The notes under the pieces were generated by a model. It was given only the letters and a program-made list of their open reading frames with translations. It ran no database searches and had not been told where the DNA came from. 47,864 nt of DNA from Thermoflexus sp. (GTDB taxonomy: Bacteria; Chloroflexota; Anaerolineae; Aggregatilineales; Aggregatilineaceae), in assembly GCA_020724465.1 (NCBI GenBank), contig DYGX01000025.1, positions 1 through 47,864 of the forward strand, given 5' to 3'. This document shows positions 1-8,580 of this stretch, in pieces (within the stretch, counting starts at the first letter, position 1; every line of letters starts with the position of its first letter). Position numbers and translations under genes: made by a program.

Positions 1-52
1 CGGTTTGTTCAGGTGGTGGCTCATGTGCTCTAAAGTGCATAACAGCCTCTAG
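1..52. repeat. Terminal inverted repeat, left copy
   Basis: These 52 bases are the exact reverse complement of 47811-47862; identity stops abruptly at 53. The inner edge is CTAG followed by AGGCTGTTATG, read from the neighbouring gene outward. Both copies cut into protein-coding genes, so the shared segment is foreign to at least one of them, and most likely both. CTAG could be the insertion target. A GAG(G/C)CTGTT-type end is reminiscent of some IS5-family termini, but that resemblance is weak. No transposase lies inside the window. Confidence 0.85.
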
Positions 53-244
53 AGCCGCGCCGTGGTCGGCGGCGTCTTCCAGCACACCGAGGATGTAGTT
101 GGTCATGGGGGGATTGATGATGCCGCGCACTTCCGCCAGAATTACAGAACCAGGCGGCGGCTGGGCGCTGACCGGACCGGCCACGCCCAACAGGCAGAAT
201 GCGATCACCCACGCCCTCAGGACAAATAGCTTGATGGGTTTCAT
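1..244 (-). CDS. NfeD/ClpP-class membrane serine protease, N-terminal fragment interrupted by the terminal repeat
   Basis: Reading from ATG at 244, the protein begins MKPIKLFVLRAWVIAFCLLG and continues to a Sec signal cleavage site near VSA|QPP. It then has VILAEVRGIINPPMTNYIL and VLEDAADHGA. This is the pattern of the first strand and helix of NfeD-type (ClpP-class) membrane serine proteases, which normally continue with a hydrophobic strand and a TPGG motif. Here native sequence ends near 53 and the frame runs into the repeat as LEAVMHFRAHEPPPEQT. The catalytic Ser/Lys region and NfeD domain are absent. A GGGGAG ribosome site lies one base before the ATG. The family call rests on about 60 residues and is moderate. 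Confidence 0.6.
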   Translation of the reverse strand, partial: MKPIKLFVLRAWVIAFCLLGVAGPVSAQPPPGSVILAEVRGIINPPMTNYILGVLEDAADHGAALEAVMHFRAHEPPPEQT

Positions 245-409
245 GCTCCCCTGCAAACGGAAAATCTTTTGACTACGACGCCTGGCGATCGCCACACCGC
301 GAATCGCTGCTGAGTCTAATGGTAGCATGAACGTTAAGGGAATGCCTAATCCCCTGCTTCCGTACCCGCGCAACCTGCAAGCGCAGAAGCAGGGTTCTGA
401 GGCGCAGGA

Positions 410-1441
410 TCACAGATATTTGCGGAAAAACTCGACCGTGCGCAGCATGGCCTGTTCGAAGTACGGGGAATTAATGTCGTGTCCCCCGCCGGCATACTCG
501 TAATACTCGTAGACCTTGCCGTTCTCCAGTAGCACAGCAGCCAGACCCCGCGAATAGCCGATGTTGACCACGGTGTCATCTACGGCATGATGGATCTGGA
601 GCGGGCTTTGGAGCAGCTCGATGTGCTCGGTGAGCGAAACCGCGCGCCAGAACGGCACCGACGTGTCGGGGTCGCCGTAGGCCGCGCGCAGCTCGCGCCC
701 CCGCCGGCGACTGGGGGACTCGGCCAGGGCCGCACTACGCGAGGACGGGTCGGAGATGCGATAGGCGGTGTAGTCGTCGTAGCTGTAGACCGCCCCCGCC
801 CAGATCACGCCAGCCTTGATCGCCGGCTCGATCAGCATGGCGCGCAACACGAGATTCCCGGCCATGCTGTGCCCCCACATGCCGATGCCGTCCGGATCGA
901 CGTACTCAAGCGTCTGCAGGCTTTTCAGCGCCGCGATCGCGTCGATGGTGTAGGCCGGGGAGAAGTAGCTGCCGGTTGGCTCGCCCTCGGAATTACCATG
1001 CCCGCGCATGTCGATCTTGAAAACCACAAAGCCGTGGCGGGCCAGCGTGTCGACATAGGCCACATAGCGCTCGGTGGTCCGGTACGACTGCGGCGGGATA
1101 AAGCCGTGATTGAAGACGATGGCCTTGAAGCCGCCCGGCGGCACTTCGCCGAAGGGCACGGTCAGCAGGCCGTAGATCCGGTTGCCCTCGGAGATGTAGC
1201 TGGCGATATAGCGCGTATAGTTCGCGCCGTCGGCCAGCCGCTCCTCGAATGTGATCTCGCTTCCTTCGATTTCCAGCTCCAGCAGCGCCGCGATTGTCAG
1301 ATCGTTGCCCAACTCGAACTTGTCGCCCTGTGCCGCCACGGGGTTTGCCCCGGCGAGCACGCCGAAGACCAGGACCATCACCAAGACCCATGTTGCACGC
1401 GCGGCCCGCTGTGAACGCTGCCGTCTATTCCACGTGTCCAT
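410..1441 (-). CDS. Secreted alpha/beta hydrolase (dienelactone hydrolase/S9-like)
   Basis: A 343-residue protein if started at ATG 1441, which has GAGG six bases upstream; a GTG at 1456 would add five residues. A positively charged N-terminus and hydrophobic stretch form a signal peptide ending near NPVAAQ, so it acts outside the membrane. The fold is recognisable from an HGF oxyanion-type turn (IVFNHGFIPP), GHGNSEGE, the nucleophile elbow GHSMAG, the acid region HHAVDDTVV and the catalytic His in GGGHDIN. All three triad residues are present. Family members cleave esters or short peptides; the substrate cannot be read. It starts 36 bases after the beta-propeller gene and is probably co-transcribed. 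Confidence 0.8.
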   Translation of the reverse strand: MDTWNRRQRSQRAARATWVLVMVLVFGVLAGANPVAAQGDKFELGNDLTIAALLELEIEGSEITFEERLADGANYTRYIASYISEGNRIYGLLTVPFGEVPPGGFKAIVFNHGFIPPQSYRTTERYVAYVDTLARHGFVVFKIDMRGHGNSEGEPTGSYFSPAYTIDAIAALKSLQTLEYVDPDGIGMWGHSMAGNLVLRAMLIEPAIKAGVIWAGAVYSYDDYTAYRISDPSSRSAALAESPSRRRGRELRAAYGDPDTSVPFWRAVSLTEHIELLQSPLQIHHAVDDTVVNIGYSRGLAAVLLENGKVYEYYEYAGGGHDINSPYFEQAMLRTVEFFRKYL

Positions 1442-1477
1442 TTTCTTCCTCATCACCCACGCTGCGCCCCAACGCGC

Positions 1478-2476
1478 TTACGCCCCTTCTCGCACTACGA
1501 TCAACTTATCGGCTCCAGACTCCGCACCCCATACCTCGCCGGGCCGCCCCAGGATCTGCCGCACTTCGCCGCGCGGGCTGGGAAGCGGGACGGTGGTGAA
1601 AGTCTCCGTTTCGGGGTCAAACCGGACGAGCGCGTTGGCCCCAAAGTCGCTCAGCCAGACGATGTCGTTCTCGTCGACATACACGGCGTAGGCGCGCGGC
1701 CCTGGCCCCGGCAGCCGCCAGCTTTGCCAGCTCTCGTCCGCCGGGTCATACACAGACACATTGCCGCTGGTCCACTCGCTGACCCAGATGCGCCCCTTTG
1801 AATCCGACCAGACGCGCCGGGCGCCCTGGTTCGGCGTGGGCGGCTCAAGGACTGTCGCCGCGCCCGTTGCCAGGTCGATGCGCGCGATGTGGTTGCCGGC
1901 CAGAGACGCGTAATAGACATCTCCATCCGGCGTCGTGGTGATTCCGTATGGACCGCGTCCGCGTGGCGCCTGGAACATCTCGATCTCGCCCGTGGCGGGA
2001 TCGAGCCGCCCATAGTAGCCGCTCTGCCCGGTGAACCACAGGATGCCTTCGGCGTCGAACGTGGCGGTGTTGAGATTGGCATAGGGTGTGCCAGCCGGCA
2101 GCGGATAGACGGTGACCTCTTCTGTCTCCGCGTCGACGCGCACGATCGCGTTCAGCCCGCTGTCGGTCACCCATGCCGCGCCGTCTGGCCCAACAATCAC
2201 GCCGTGGGGCGCCGACCCCTGCCCCAGCGGAACGTGCCGCGTTTCGCCTGTTTCGGGGTCCAGCCGGCCTAGCTCACCAAGCCGCTGAGCCGTATACCAC
2301 ACGCTGCCGTCCGGCGCCGGGGCGACATCATGCGGGCGCGACCCGGCGGGCACGGCGTATTCTTGAAGCTCGACCTGAACCCCGGGCTGCTGTGCATGCG
2401 CCAGGTCCGCGCTAACAGACAGACTGGCCAGCAGAAGCGCTATCCCAACTCGTAGCCGTTTTCCGGTAACCATCAT
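1478..2476 (-). CDS. Secreted Vgb-like (virginiamycin B lyase/SMP-30 type) beta-propeller protein
   Basis: The ATG at 2476 has GGGAG seven bases upstream and gives 332 residues; a TTG at 2497 is less likely. After a signal peptide ending near AHAQQ come about six repeats of the form PDGxxWxT-GxxGRxDPxTGE, each a propeller blade (for example APDGSVWYTAQ, GPDGAAWVTDS, DAEGILWFTGQ, DSKGRIWVSEW). This is the pattern of the Vgb/streptogramin-lyase family, but many environmental members are simply secreted seven-blade propellers of unknown substrate. No antibiotic-resistance role should be assumed. It lies upstream of the secreted hydrolase on the same strand, so both may process the same extracellular substrate. 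Confidence 0.75.
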   Translation of the reverse strand: MMVTGKRLRVGIALLLASLSVSADLAHAQQPGVQVELQEYAVPAGSRPHDVAPAPDGSVWYTAQRLGELGRLDPETGETRHVPLGQGSAPHGVIVGPDGAAWVTDSGLNAIVRVDAETEEVTVYPLPAGTPYANLNTATFDAEGILWFTGQSGYYGRLDPATGEIEMFQAPRGRGPYGITTTPDGDVYYASLAGNHIARIDLATGAATVLEPPTPNQGARRVWSDSKGRIWVSEWTSGNVSVYDPADESWQSWRLPGPGPRAYAVYVDENDIVWLSDFGANALVRFDPETETFTTVPLPSPRGEVRQILGRPGEVWGAESGADKLIVVREGA

Positions 2477-2647
2477 GCTCGCTCTCCCAAAATCCAATAC
2501 AGCCTCAAACCAACCGGGACGTGGGCAACCCGGCGCGGCACACCGCGCCTTTCGTCGTCAAAGCCGGAACGGGTCAGCAGACCGGAGCCCTGGACGAACC
2601 TGATCAGGCCGCCTGCCTGCGGCACAGGGGCCAGGCGGCGCCAGAAT

Positions 2648-2656
2648 AATATAGCA
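2648..2656 (-). promoter_or_regulatory. Possible extended -10 element for the Vgb-hydrolase pair
   Basis: On the minus strand this reads TGCTATATT, an extended -10 match in an unusually AT-rich patch (about 2640-2690) of an otherwise GC-rich intergenic stretch. No good -35 hexamer is present 16-18 bases upstream. The 5' leader to the ATG at 2476 would be about 165 bases. The rest of 2477-2736 shows no gene. Confidence 0.3.
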
Positions 2657-2736
2657 GATAAATCATATTTCTTTGTATTTTTTCTGGAAGAACCCGCCGC
2701 GCGGGCCGCCCGCTGCCCAAGCGGCGAGCACCCCGC

Positions 2737-3648
2737 CTACCACCAGCGAAACCGTGCCCGGCATATCCGGTCATCGTCCGCGCCATGCCCGCCCCAGAAA
2801 CAGTCGCCCCAGGCATCTTCGCCCTGAAAGACCTCGCTCCGCCGCAGAGTGGGGGATGTCTCGAAGATATTGATCGGATTGGCGCTGTCGCCGACGTCGA
2901 ACTCAGGCAGGGTGATCGGGTAGTACAGCTCGCCGATGCTGCAGTGCTCCGCCATGAGATGCAGGCGCCGCTGCTGGACAACACTGGCGTTGTTGCACTC
3001 TTGCAGCGACGGGTACATGGCGTGCTTTCCACGGCTGATGTAGAGCAGCGGCGAGTCGCGGAAGCAGCGCACGTCTTCAGGCGAATAAAACTTGCGGTTG
3101 CCGTGCGGATATGTCGTCAGGCCGTCGATCATCCAATAGCCCTCTTGGGGCGCGGGCTTGAGGTAGAGTGAAAACATCTCAACGTCCCCGACGTGCGAAT
3201 CGAGGTGCGCCTGACCGAAAATCCAGCCCAGCGCCCGCAGCACCGATTTGGACAGGAAAACCGAATAGCCGCCGTTGCCAAAGCTCAGCCGCACGCCAAA
3301 CGAGGTCGCGCCATAATCAGTCGGATAGGCAACCGCCCCCCGCCAGACATAACGGCTCGGGTCGTCGGGGTCGGCCACCAACTGGTACGGGACGATCACT
3401 TCTTCCTGCAAATCGGCGGGTTCTCCAGCGGAGAACACGAACGTCGGCGCAAACTCATCGATCAGAGTCTGCCTGATGTCCTCGAACGTGCCTGAACCGA
3501 TGTATTGCGGAGAGCAGGCCGATTCGGAGATGCCGACGTAGGTCGTGCCCCGGTGGTCAAAAAGCACCGAAGTGACTGTGTACAATACGCAATAGATCAG
3601 GAACAGCCGCAGAGCAAACGCTCGCGCACGCTTCAGCCGATCGTTCAC
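2737..3648 (-). CDS. Membrane-anchored protein with Vps62-like motifs
   Basis: 303 residues starting at ATG 3648. Residues about 11-30 (FALRLFLIYCVLYTVTSVLF) form one N-terminal membrane segment; the rest is predicted extracytoplasmic. Two spaced motifs, HVGDVEMFSLYL near residue 157 and PLLYISRGKHAMYPS near residue 203, match the HEGDWE...GSHASY pattern of the Vps62/DUF946 family, which occurs in fungi, plants and scattered bacteria and has no settled biochemical function. Six Cys residues are scattered in the C-terminal half. The C-terminus is Arg/Trp rich. It stands apart from its neighbours with 260 bases downstream. The gene is convincing; the family call is pattern-based. Confidence 0.55.
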   Translation of the reverse strand: MNDRLKRARAFALRLFLIYCVLYTVTSVLFDHRGTTYVGISESACSPQYIGSGTFEDIRQTLIDEFAPTFVFSAGEPADLQEEVIVPYQLVADPDDPSRYVWRGAVAYPTDYGATSFGVRLSFGNGGYSVFLSKSVLRALGWIFGQAHLDSHVGDVEMFSLYLKPAPQEGYWMIDGLTTYPHGNRKFYSPEDVRCFRDSPLLYISRGKHAMYPSLQECNNASVVQQRRLHLMAEHCSIGELYYPITLPEFDVGDSANPINIFETSPTLRRSEVFQGEDAWGDCFWGGHGADDDRICRARFRWW

Positions 3649-3830
3649 GGCTCCCCATCTTCACCCTGGCACAAACCAGCCCAACCAATAGCAGCGTGCG
3701 CTCGACACCGGCAGACGGGCCAGGACCACGAGCCACGCACGCAGCTTCAATCAAGATTATTCGCTCAGAGCCGCCAGTGTGCCAGTTTTCATCTACCCGA
3801 TCCGCGCCGCACTTTCTCTCCGGCGCATCC

Positions 3831-3841
3831 CGGGTATAAAT
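3831..3841 (+). promoter_or_regulatory. Possible -10 region for the ornithine cyclodeaminase-family gene
   Basis: CGGGTATAAAT, with TATAAA at 3835-3840, lies 53 bases before the ATG at 3894. There is no convincing -35 hexamer. The divergent intergenic stretch 3649-3893 otherwise shows no gene or strong dyad. Confidence 0.3.
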
Positions 3842-3893
3842 GGGATCAGGCGCGGGCCGCCTCACACGTCGGGACGAAAGAGGAGAAAAAAGC

Positions 3894-4865
3894 ATGAGAA
3901 TTCTGACGGCAGATGACGTTCGTGTCGCCCTTAGCATGCGCAAAGCGATCGACGCGGTGCGCGCCGGTTTCATCGCCCTCTCTACGGGCCGGGCGCATGT
4001 CCCGCTGCGCAGCGTGCTGGACACGCCGGGCGGGGTACTGCTCACCATGCCCGCTCAGATCACCGGCGCGCCGGTCAACACGGTGAAAGTCGTCTCGGTC
4101 TGCCCGGACAACCCGACGCGCGGGCTGCCGACCATCCACGCCGCCGTGCTGGTCTCCGACGCCCAGACCGGCGTGCCGCTGGCGCTGATGGACGGCCGCT
4201 ACCTGACCGCCCTGCGGACCGGCGCCGCGTCCGGACTGGCAACCGAACTGCTGGCCCGGCCGGACGCTTCGGTGCTGGCTGTCATCGGCGCGGGCGCGCA
4301 GGCGCGGACCCAGGTCGCCGCCGTGTGCGCCGTGCGCCCGATCACGGAGATCCGCATCTACAGCCTGTCGGGCGCCGAGCAACTGGCCGACGAGCTGCGC
4401 AGCCAGTACGGCGCGCACATCACGGCTGTGGCGTCAGCGTCTGCCGCGCTGCGAGGCGCCGATGTGGTGGTCGCGGCGACCAACAGCAAAACGCCGGTCG
4501 TTACGCTGGCGGATCTGACACCAGGAGTCCACATCAACGGGATTGGGTCGTTTGCGCCGGATATGCAGGAGATCGCCGCCGACGTGGTGGCAGCGGCGCG
4601 CGTCATCGTCGATCACCGGGCGAGCGCCTGGGCCGAGGCGGGCGACCTGATCATTCCGCGCGATCAGGGGATCATCACCGAGGATCACATCTACGCTGAG
4701 ATCGGCGAGATCGCCGCCGAACTGAAGCCGGGCCGCCAGGACCCGCAGGAGATCACGTTTTTCAAGTCGGTCGGCAATGCCGTGCAAGACGCCGCCGTGG
4801 CGCAGCGCGTGCTGGAAGCAGCCAGCGCGCGCGGGCTGGGGATCGAGGTCGCGCTCAGCCCATGA
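3894..4865 (+). CDS. Ornithine cyclodeaminase/mu-crystallin family NAD(P)-dependent enzyme
   Basis: 323 residues from ATG 3894, preceded by a clear GAGGAG ribosome site; an in-frame start at 3840 lacks one. Visible family features are Lys65 in the VKVV strand, the RTGAASGLA helix at about 108-116, the Rossmann loop VIGAGAQA at 130-136 and the GSFAPDMQE segment near 216-224. The family includes ornithine cyclodeaminase, alanine dehydrogenase and ketimine reductases, all interconverting amino acids with imino or keto acids. Substrate cannot be assigned. It converges on, and overlaps by 11 bases, a FAD-dependent amine oxidase gene, and lies next to a branched-chain-type amino-acid importer, so an amino-acid catabolic role fits. 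Confidence 0.85.
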   Translation: MRILTADDVRVALSMRKAIDAVRAGFIALSTGRAHVPLRSVLDTPGGVLLTMPAQITGAPVNTVKVVSVCPDNPTRGLPTIHAAVLVSDAQTGVPLALMDGRYLTALRTGAASGLATELLARPDASVLAVIGAGAQARTQVAAVCAVRPITEIRIYSLSGAEQLADELRSQYGAHITAVASASAALRGADVVVAATNSKTPVVTLADLTPGVHINGIGSFAPDMQEIAADVVAAARVIVDHRASAWAEAGDLIIPRDQGIITEDHIYAEIGEIAAELKPGRQDPQEITFFKSVGNAVQDAAVAQRVLEAASARGLGIEVALSP

Positions 4866-6033
4866 TGCTGTAGGAATAGCGCCCGCGCACCAGATCGCCC
4901 TCGGCGAAGCGCTCGAAGCGAAACAGGTGCGGGTCAATCGGGCAGCGCCGCTCGCCGGTCGCCAGGTCCGCCAGCATCTCGCCTGTGACCGGCGCCATCT
5001 TGAAGCCAGCGCCGCTCCAGCCGAACGCGCAGATGAAGCCTTGCAGCCCCGGCATGGGCCCGATGACCGGGTGCCAGTCCGGCGTAACATCGTACAGCCC
5101 GGCCCATCCTTTGCGAATTTCCGCGTCGCGCATAGCCGGCACCCGGCGCTCGGTCAGTTCGGCCATTGCGAGGTTGAAGTCCATATCGACCGTTTCGGCA
5201 TAGCGATCGGGGTCGGCCTTGTTCTCCGCTTCCGACGCCTCGAGCGAACCGACGAGCGACAGGCCGCCGGTCTCCGGGCGCAAATAAAACCCCTGGATGA
5301 AGTCGCCGATGAACGGGTGCCGGGCGCTGAGGCTTGCCGGGCGTTGAAAGACGGCCACCTGATGGCGGCTGACCTCGACCGGCACCTCAAACCCGACCGT
5401 CCGCGCCAGCCGCGCCCCCCACGGGCCGGCGGCGTTGATCACGACCGGCGCGCTGTAGGTGCCTTGTGTCGTCTGCACTCCGGTCACGCGCCCCGCCTCG
5501 GTGCAGATCGCCGTTACCTCGACGCCCTGCTCAATCGACGCGCCCAGGTCACGCGCGCGCTGCGCATACGCGTTGGTTGCCATCGCGCCGTCGGCACAGC
5601 CTGCGTCCGGCTCGTACGCCGCGCCGCCGATGTCGTCCACGTAGAGATAAGATGCCAGCGCGCGAACGGCAGGCGGATCGAGCAACTCGACCTGGATCCC
5701 GACCTCGCGCTGCAGGGCGACGTTGGCTTTCAGGCCGTCCAGATCGTGTGGCCCCACGATAAACAGCGCGCCGGTCTGCACCCAGCCCACGTCGCCGCCC
5801 ACGACCCGATCAAAATCGCGCCAGACCTGCAGCGCGCGCAGGGCCATGCGGGCCGTCGTTTCGTTGGAATAGTGCTGGCGCACCAGTCCGACCGTCCGAC
5901 CGGTCCCGCCCGCCGCCAAATAGCTCTTTTCCAGCAGGGTGACGCGCACACCCCGCAGCGCCAGTTGGTAAGCTGCACTCGCGCCGGTGATCCCGCCGCC
6001 GATGATGATCACATCCGCCGTTTGCTGCGCCAT
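4855..6033 (-). CDS. FAD-dependent oxidoreductase (DAO/sarcosine oxidase beta-like)
   Basis: 392 residues from ATG 6033 (AGGA nine bases upstream; a TTG at 6042 has no spacing to that site). The N-terminal dinucleotide fold [17 protein letters not shown] and [13 protein letters not shown] define the D-amino-acid oxidase superfamily, as do the internal [12 protein letters not shown] and the C-terminal [17 protein letters not shown] motif that closes over the flavin. Members oxidise sarcosine, glycine, D-amino acids or related secondary amines with O2 or an electron-transfer partner. It is the last gene of the minus-strand liv operon, six bases after the exporter gene. Its partner across the convergent junction is an ornithine cyclodeaminase-family enzyme. 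Confidence 0.85.
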   Translation of the reverse strand: MAQQTADVIIIGGGITGASAAYQLALRGVRVTLLEKSYLAAGGTGRTVGLVRQHYSNETTARMALRALQVWRDFDRVVGGDVGWVQTGALFIVGPHDLDGLKANVALQREVGIQVELLDPPAVRALASYLYVDDIGGAAYEPDAGCADGAMATNAYAQRARDLGASIEQGVEVTAICTEAGRVTGVQTTQGTYSAPVVINAAGPWGARLARTVGFEVPVEVSRHQVAVFQRPASLSARHPFIGDFIQGFYLRPETGGLSLVGSLEASEAENKADPDRYAETVDMDFNLAMAELTERRVPAMRDAEIRKGWAGLYDVTPDWHPVIGPMPGLQGFICAFGWSGAGFKMAPVTGEMLADLATGERRCPIDPHLFRFERFAEGDLVRGRYSYSIMG

Positions 6034-6038
6034 AGTGC

Positions 6039-6965
6039 TCAATCCTTTATGCGTGCTGTTCCAAATTCCACGCGCGACCCCGCGTCGGACTCCAGGCCAG
6101 AAACGTCTTCCGGCAGCAGAACCCGCGCCACGCCGGCGCCCAACACCACCAAGCAGCCGACCACCTGCAGCAGGCTGATCGACTCGTGGTACGCGAACAC
6201 GCCGATCAGTGTCGCCGCCACCGGCTCGCCGTAGGCGATGGTCCCATACTCAACCGTCTTCAGGTGGCCCAGCGCTGCGATCACCAGCGTGAGCGCCACG
6301 AAACCATGCAGCACGCCGACCGCCGCGATCCAGGGGAGATCGCCCGGCTGCAGGCTTACACCGGCCACCATCACCACCGGCAGCATCACCAGCGACGCGA
6401 ACAAAAACTGGTACGCCGTCCGCGCTGCGCTTGATCCCTCGCCCTGCACCTTGCGATTGTTCAGCACCAGGAACAGGCCGTAGAACACGCCGGACAACAC
6501 CCCGAACACGATGCTTTCGAGCGCGCGCCGGTCGGTGGGCAGGCGAAACTCGGTGATGAACAACGTCCCGATCACCGCGGCAGCCAGCAGGAAGCCGCTC
6601 GCCCGGCTGAACCCTTCGCCCAGCCAGACCGCCGCGAGCGTGCTGGCGACCAGCGGCCCGAGATACAGCAGGAAAGCTGCGTTCGCCATCGTCCCGCTGA
6701 CCACGGCGCGGAAGTAGGCGACGACGAACAGCGCCAGCGCCAGCCCAGACGCGGGCAGCGCCCAGGTGAACCGGAGCGCACGTCCCGTCTGCCGGCGGCC
6801 GGTCAGCGCCCGCAGCCCGGCCAGGCACACGAACCCGATGCTGAAGCGTCCGAGGGCGAGCGCCAGCTCGTTACCCGGCGACACCTGCCGCACAAACACG
6901 CCCAGCGTCGCCATCAGGCCAGTGCCGGCCACCGCCGCCAGATACCATATCCACCGGCGCGTCAC
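6039..6965 (-). CDS. EamA/DMT-family transporter
   Basis: 308 residues with ten predicted membrane segments arranged as two similar halves, the layout of EamA (drug/metabolite transporter) proteins. Typical pieces are LGVFVRQVSP after helix 1, LGPLVASTLAAVWLGEGFSR in the first half, and YGEPVAATLIGVFAYHESIS in the second. The GTG start follows the livF stop codon with no gap, so translation is probably coupled. Members export or import metabolites, often amino acids. Its position between the importer ATPases and the FAD oxidase suggests overflow or exchange of an amino acid or its product, which is inference. Confidence 0.85.
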   Translation of the reverse strand: MTRRWIWYLAAVAGTGLMATLGVFVRQVSPGNELALALGRFSIGFVCLAGLRALTGRRQTGRALRFTWALPASGLALALFVVAYFRAVVSGTMANAAFLLYLGPLVASTLAAVWLGEGFSRASGFLLAAAVIGTLFITEFRLPTDRRALESIVFGVLSGVFYGLFLVLNNRKVQGEGSSAARTAYQFLFASLVMLPVVMVAGVSLQPGDLPWIAAVGVLHGFVALTLVIAALGHLKTVEYGTIAYGEPVAATLIGVFAYHESISLLQVVGCLVVLGAGVARVLLPEDVSGLESDAGSRVEFGTARIKD

Positions 6966-7682
6966 TCACGCCTCGCCCAGATACGCCTGCCGGACGCGCG
7001 GCGCATTCAGCAGCTCCGACGCCGGACCCTCGAGGGCAATCGTGCCCGTCTCCAGCACGTACCCGTAATCCGCCAGCCGGAGCGCGGCACGGGCGTTCTG
7101 CTCGACCAGCAACACGGTGACCCCCTGCTCGTTGATCGTCTGGATCGTCTCGAAGATCGCCTTAATCAGCAGGGGCGCCAGGCCCAGCGACGGCTCGTCG
7201 AGCATCAGCAGCTTGGGGCTGGCCATCAGCGCGCGCCCGATCGACAGCATCTGCTGCTCGCCACCGCTCAGCGTGCCGCCCAACTGCTTTTTGCGCTCGG
7301 CCAGGCGGGGAAACAGGTCATACACCCGGCGCCGGTTTTCCTCGATGCGGGCGCGGTCGTTGCCCAGCGAATAAGCACCCATATTCAGGTTTTCCTGGAC
7401 GGTCAGGGTCGGGAAGATCTGCCGCCCCTCAGGCGCTTGCGTCAGCCCGAGATACACGATTTCGTGAGCCGGCATCTGGTGAATCGGCTTGCCATCAAAG
7501 ATGATCTCGCCGCTGCGGGGCCGCAGCAGGCCGGAGATCGTCCGCAGGGTGGTGGTCTTGCCCGCGCCGTTGGCACCGATCAGCGTCACGATCTGGCCCG
7601 CCTCGACCTGAAGCGAGATCCCCTTGAGCGTGCGGATGTTCCCGTAGTAGGTGTTGACGTTGCGTAGCTCAAGCAATGCCAT
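6966..7682 (-). CDS. Branched-chain amino-acid ABC importer ATPase, LivF type
   Basis: 238 residues from ATG 7682, which overlaps the end of livG and has AAGGTGGGG upstream. Walker A is GANGAGKTT, the Q-loop region is LTQAPEGRQIFPTLTV (the LivF-specific EGR pattern), the signature is LSGGEQQ and Walker B is LLMLDEPSLGL. Length matches the family. It is the second of two nucleotide-binding subunits that power the HAAT-family importer encoded upstream. Confidence 0.93.
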   Translation of the reverse strand: MALLELRNVNTYYGNIRTLKGISLQVEAGQIVTLIGANGAGKTTTLRTISGLLRPRSGEIIFDGKPIHQMPAHEIVYLGLTQAPEGRQIFPTLTVQENLNMGAYSLGNDRARIEENRRRVYDLFPRLAERKKQLGGTLSGGEQQMLSIGRALMASPKLLMLDEPSLGLAPLLIKAIFETIQTINEQGVTVLLVEQNARAALRLADYGYVLETGTIALEGPASELLNAPRVRQAYLGEA

Positions 7683-8580
7683 AGTCGCCCCACCTTGTCC
7701 GGATATCATCCTGTTCTTCGCCCAGGTACGCAGCGATGACGTTGGGATCCTGCTGGATGACCGCGGGTGGTCCCTCGGCGATCTTGCGCCCGTCGTCCAG
7801 CACGACGATGCGGTCGGAGATACTCATCACCACCTTCATATCGTGTTCGATGAGCAGGATTGTGATGCCGCCATCGCGGATCTGGCGGATGGTTTCCATC
7901 AGCGCCAGTCCTTCGGCCTCGTTCAGGCCGGCGGCCGGCTCGTCCAGCACCAGCAGCTTTGGCCCCGTTGCCAGCGCCCGCGCAATCTCCAGGCGGCGCT
8001 GGTCACCGTAGGCCAGGTTGCGCGCCAGCTCGTCCGCTTTATCCGCCAAACCGATGAACGCCAGATGGCGCAGGGACTCCTGCACGATGCGCCGTTCTTC
8101 GTCGCGCTCGTAGGGCAGCTTCAGCACCGCCCCGATCACCCCGGCACGCCCGCGGTGATGCTGCCCGGCCATCACGTTCTCCAGCACGGTCAGCCGCGGG
8201 AACAGGCGGATCGTCTGAAAGGTGCGCGCGATCCCGCGCTGCGCGACATCGTGAGGGCGCAGGACAGGAGTCATGCCCAACTGCCTGAGAATCAGGCCGG
8301 GCAGCCAGGGAATCCAGCCACCCAGGCGGGTGAGGAAGGCGCGGAGCACCCGGTCGCGCCGGCGCGCGTGCGATTCAACGATCACCTCGCCGTCAAAGAT
8401 GACGGTTCCCTCGGTGGCGGGGTAGATGCCCGTCACCACATTGAAGACGGTCGTCTTGCCGGCGCCGTTCGGCCCGATCAGGCTGAGGATCTCGCCGCGC
8501 TCCAGCGAGAAGCTCAGCGAGTCGATCGCGCGCAGGCCGCCGAAATCTTTACTGAGAGATCGGACTTCGAGAAGGCTCAT
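7669..8580 (-). CDS. Branched-chain amino-acid ABC importer ATPase, LivG type, with internal insertion
   Basis: 303 residues, about 45 more than usual LivG. Walker A GPNGAGKTT, signature LAYGDQRRLEIARAL and Walker B LLVLDEPAAGLN are intact, as is the family Q-loop RTFQTIRLF. The extra residues lie between the FDGE strand and HDVAQRGIARTFQ. They are basic and then hydrophobic (SHARRRDRVLRAFLTRLGG, then WIPWLPGLIL), and may contact the unusually large LivM partner. The start overlaps the livM stop by four bases, indicating translational coupling. Confidence 0.92.
   Translation of the reverse strand: MSLLEVRSLSKDFGGLRAIDSLSFSLERGEILSLIGPNGAGKTTVFNVVTGIYPATEGTVIFDGEVIVESHARRRDRVLRAFLTRLGGWIPWLPGLILRQLGMTPVLRPHDVAQRGIARTFQTIRLFPRLTVLENVMAGQHHRGRAGVIGAVLKLPYERDEERRIVQESLRHLAFIGLADKADELARNLAYGDQRRLEIARALATGPKLLVLDEPAAGLNEAEGLALMETIRQIRDGGITILLIEHDMKVVMSISDRIVVLDDGRKIAEGPPAVIQQDPNVIAAYLGEEQDDIRTRWGDYGIA

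Noticed and set aside
1478-2476. Streptogramin (virginiamycin B) resistance gene
   Set aside because: Only the general propeller repeat pattern is seen and the protein is secreted; resistance cannot be inferred.
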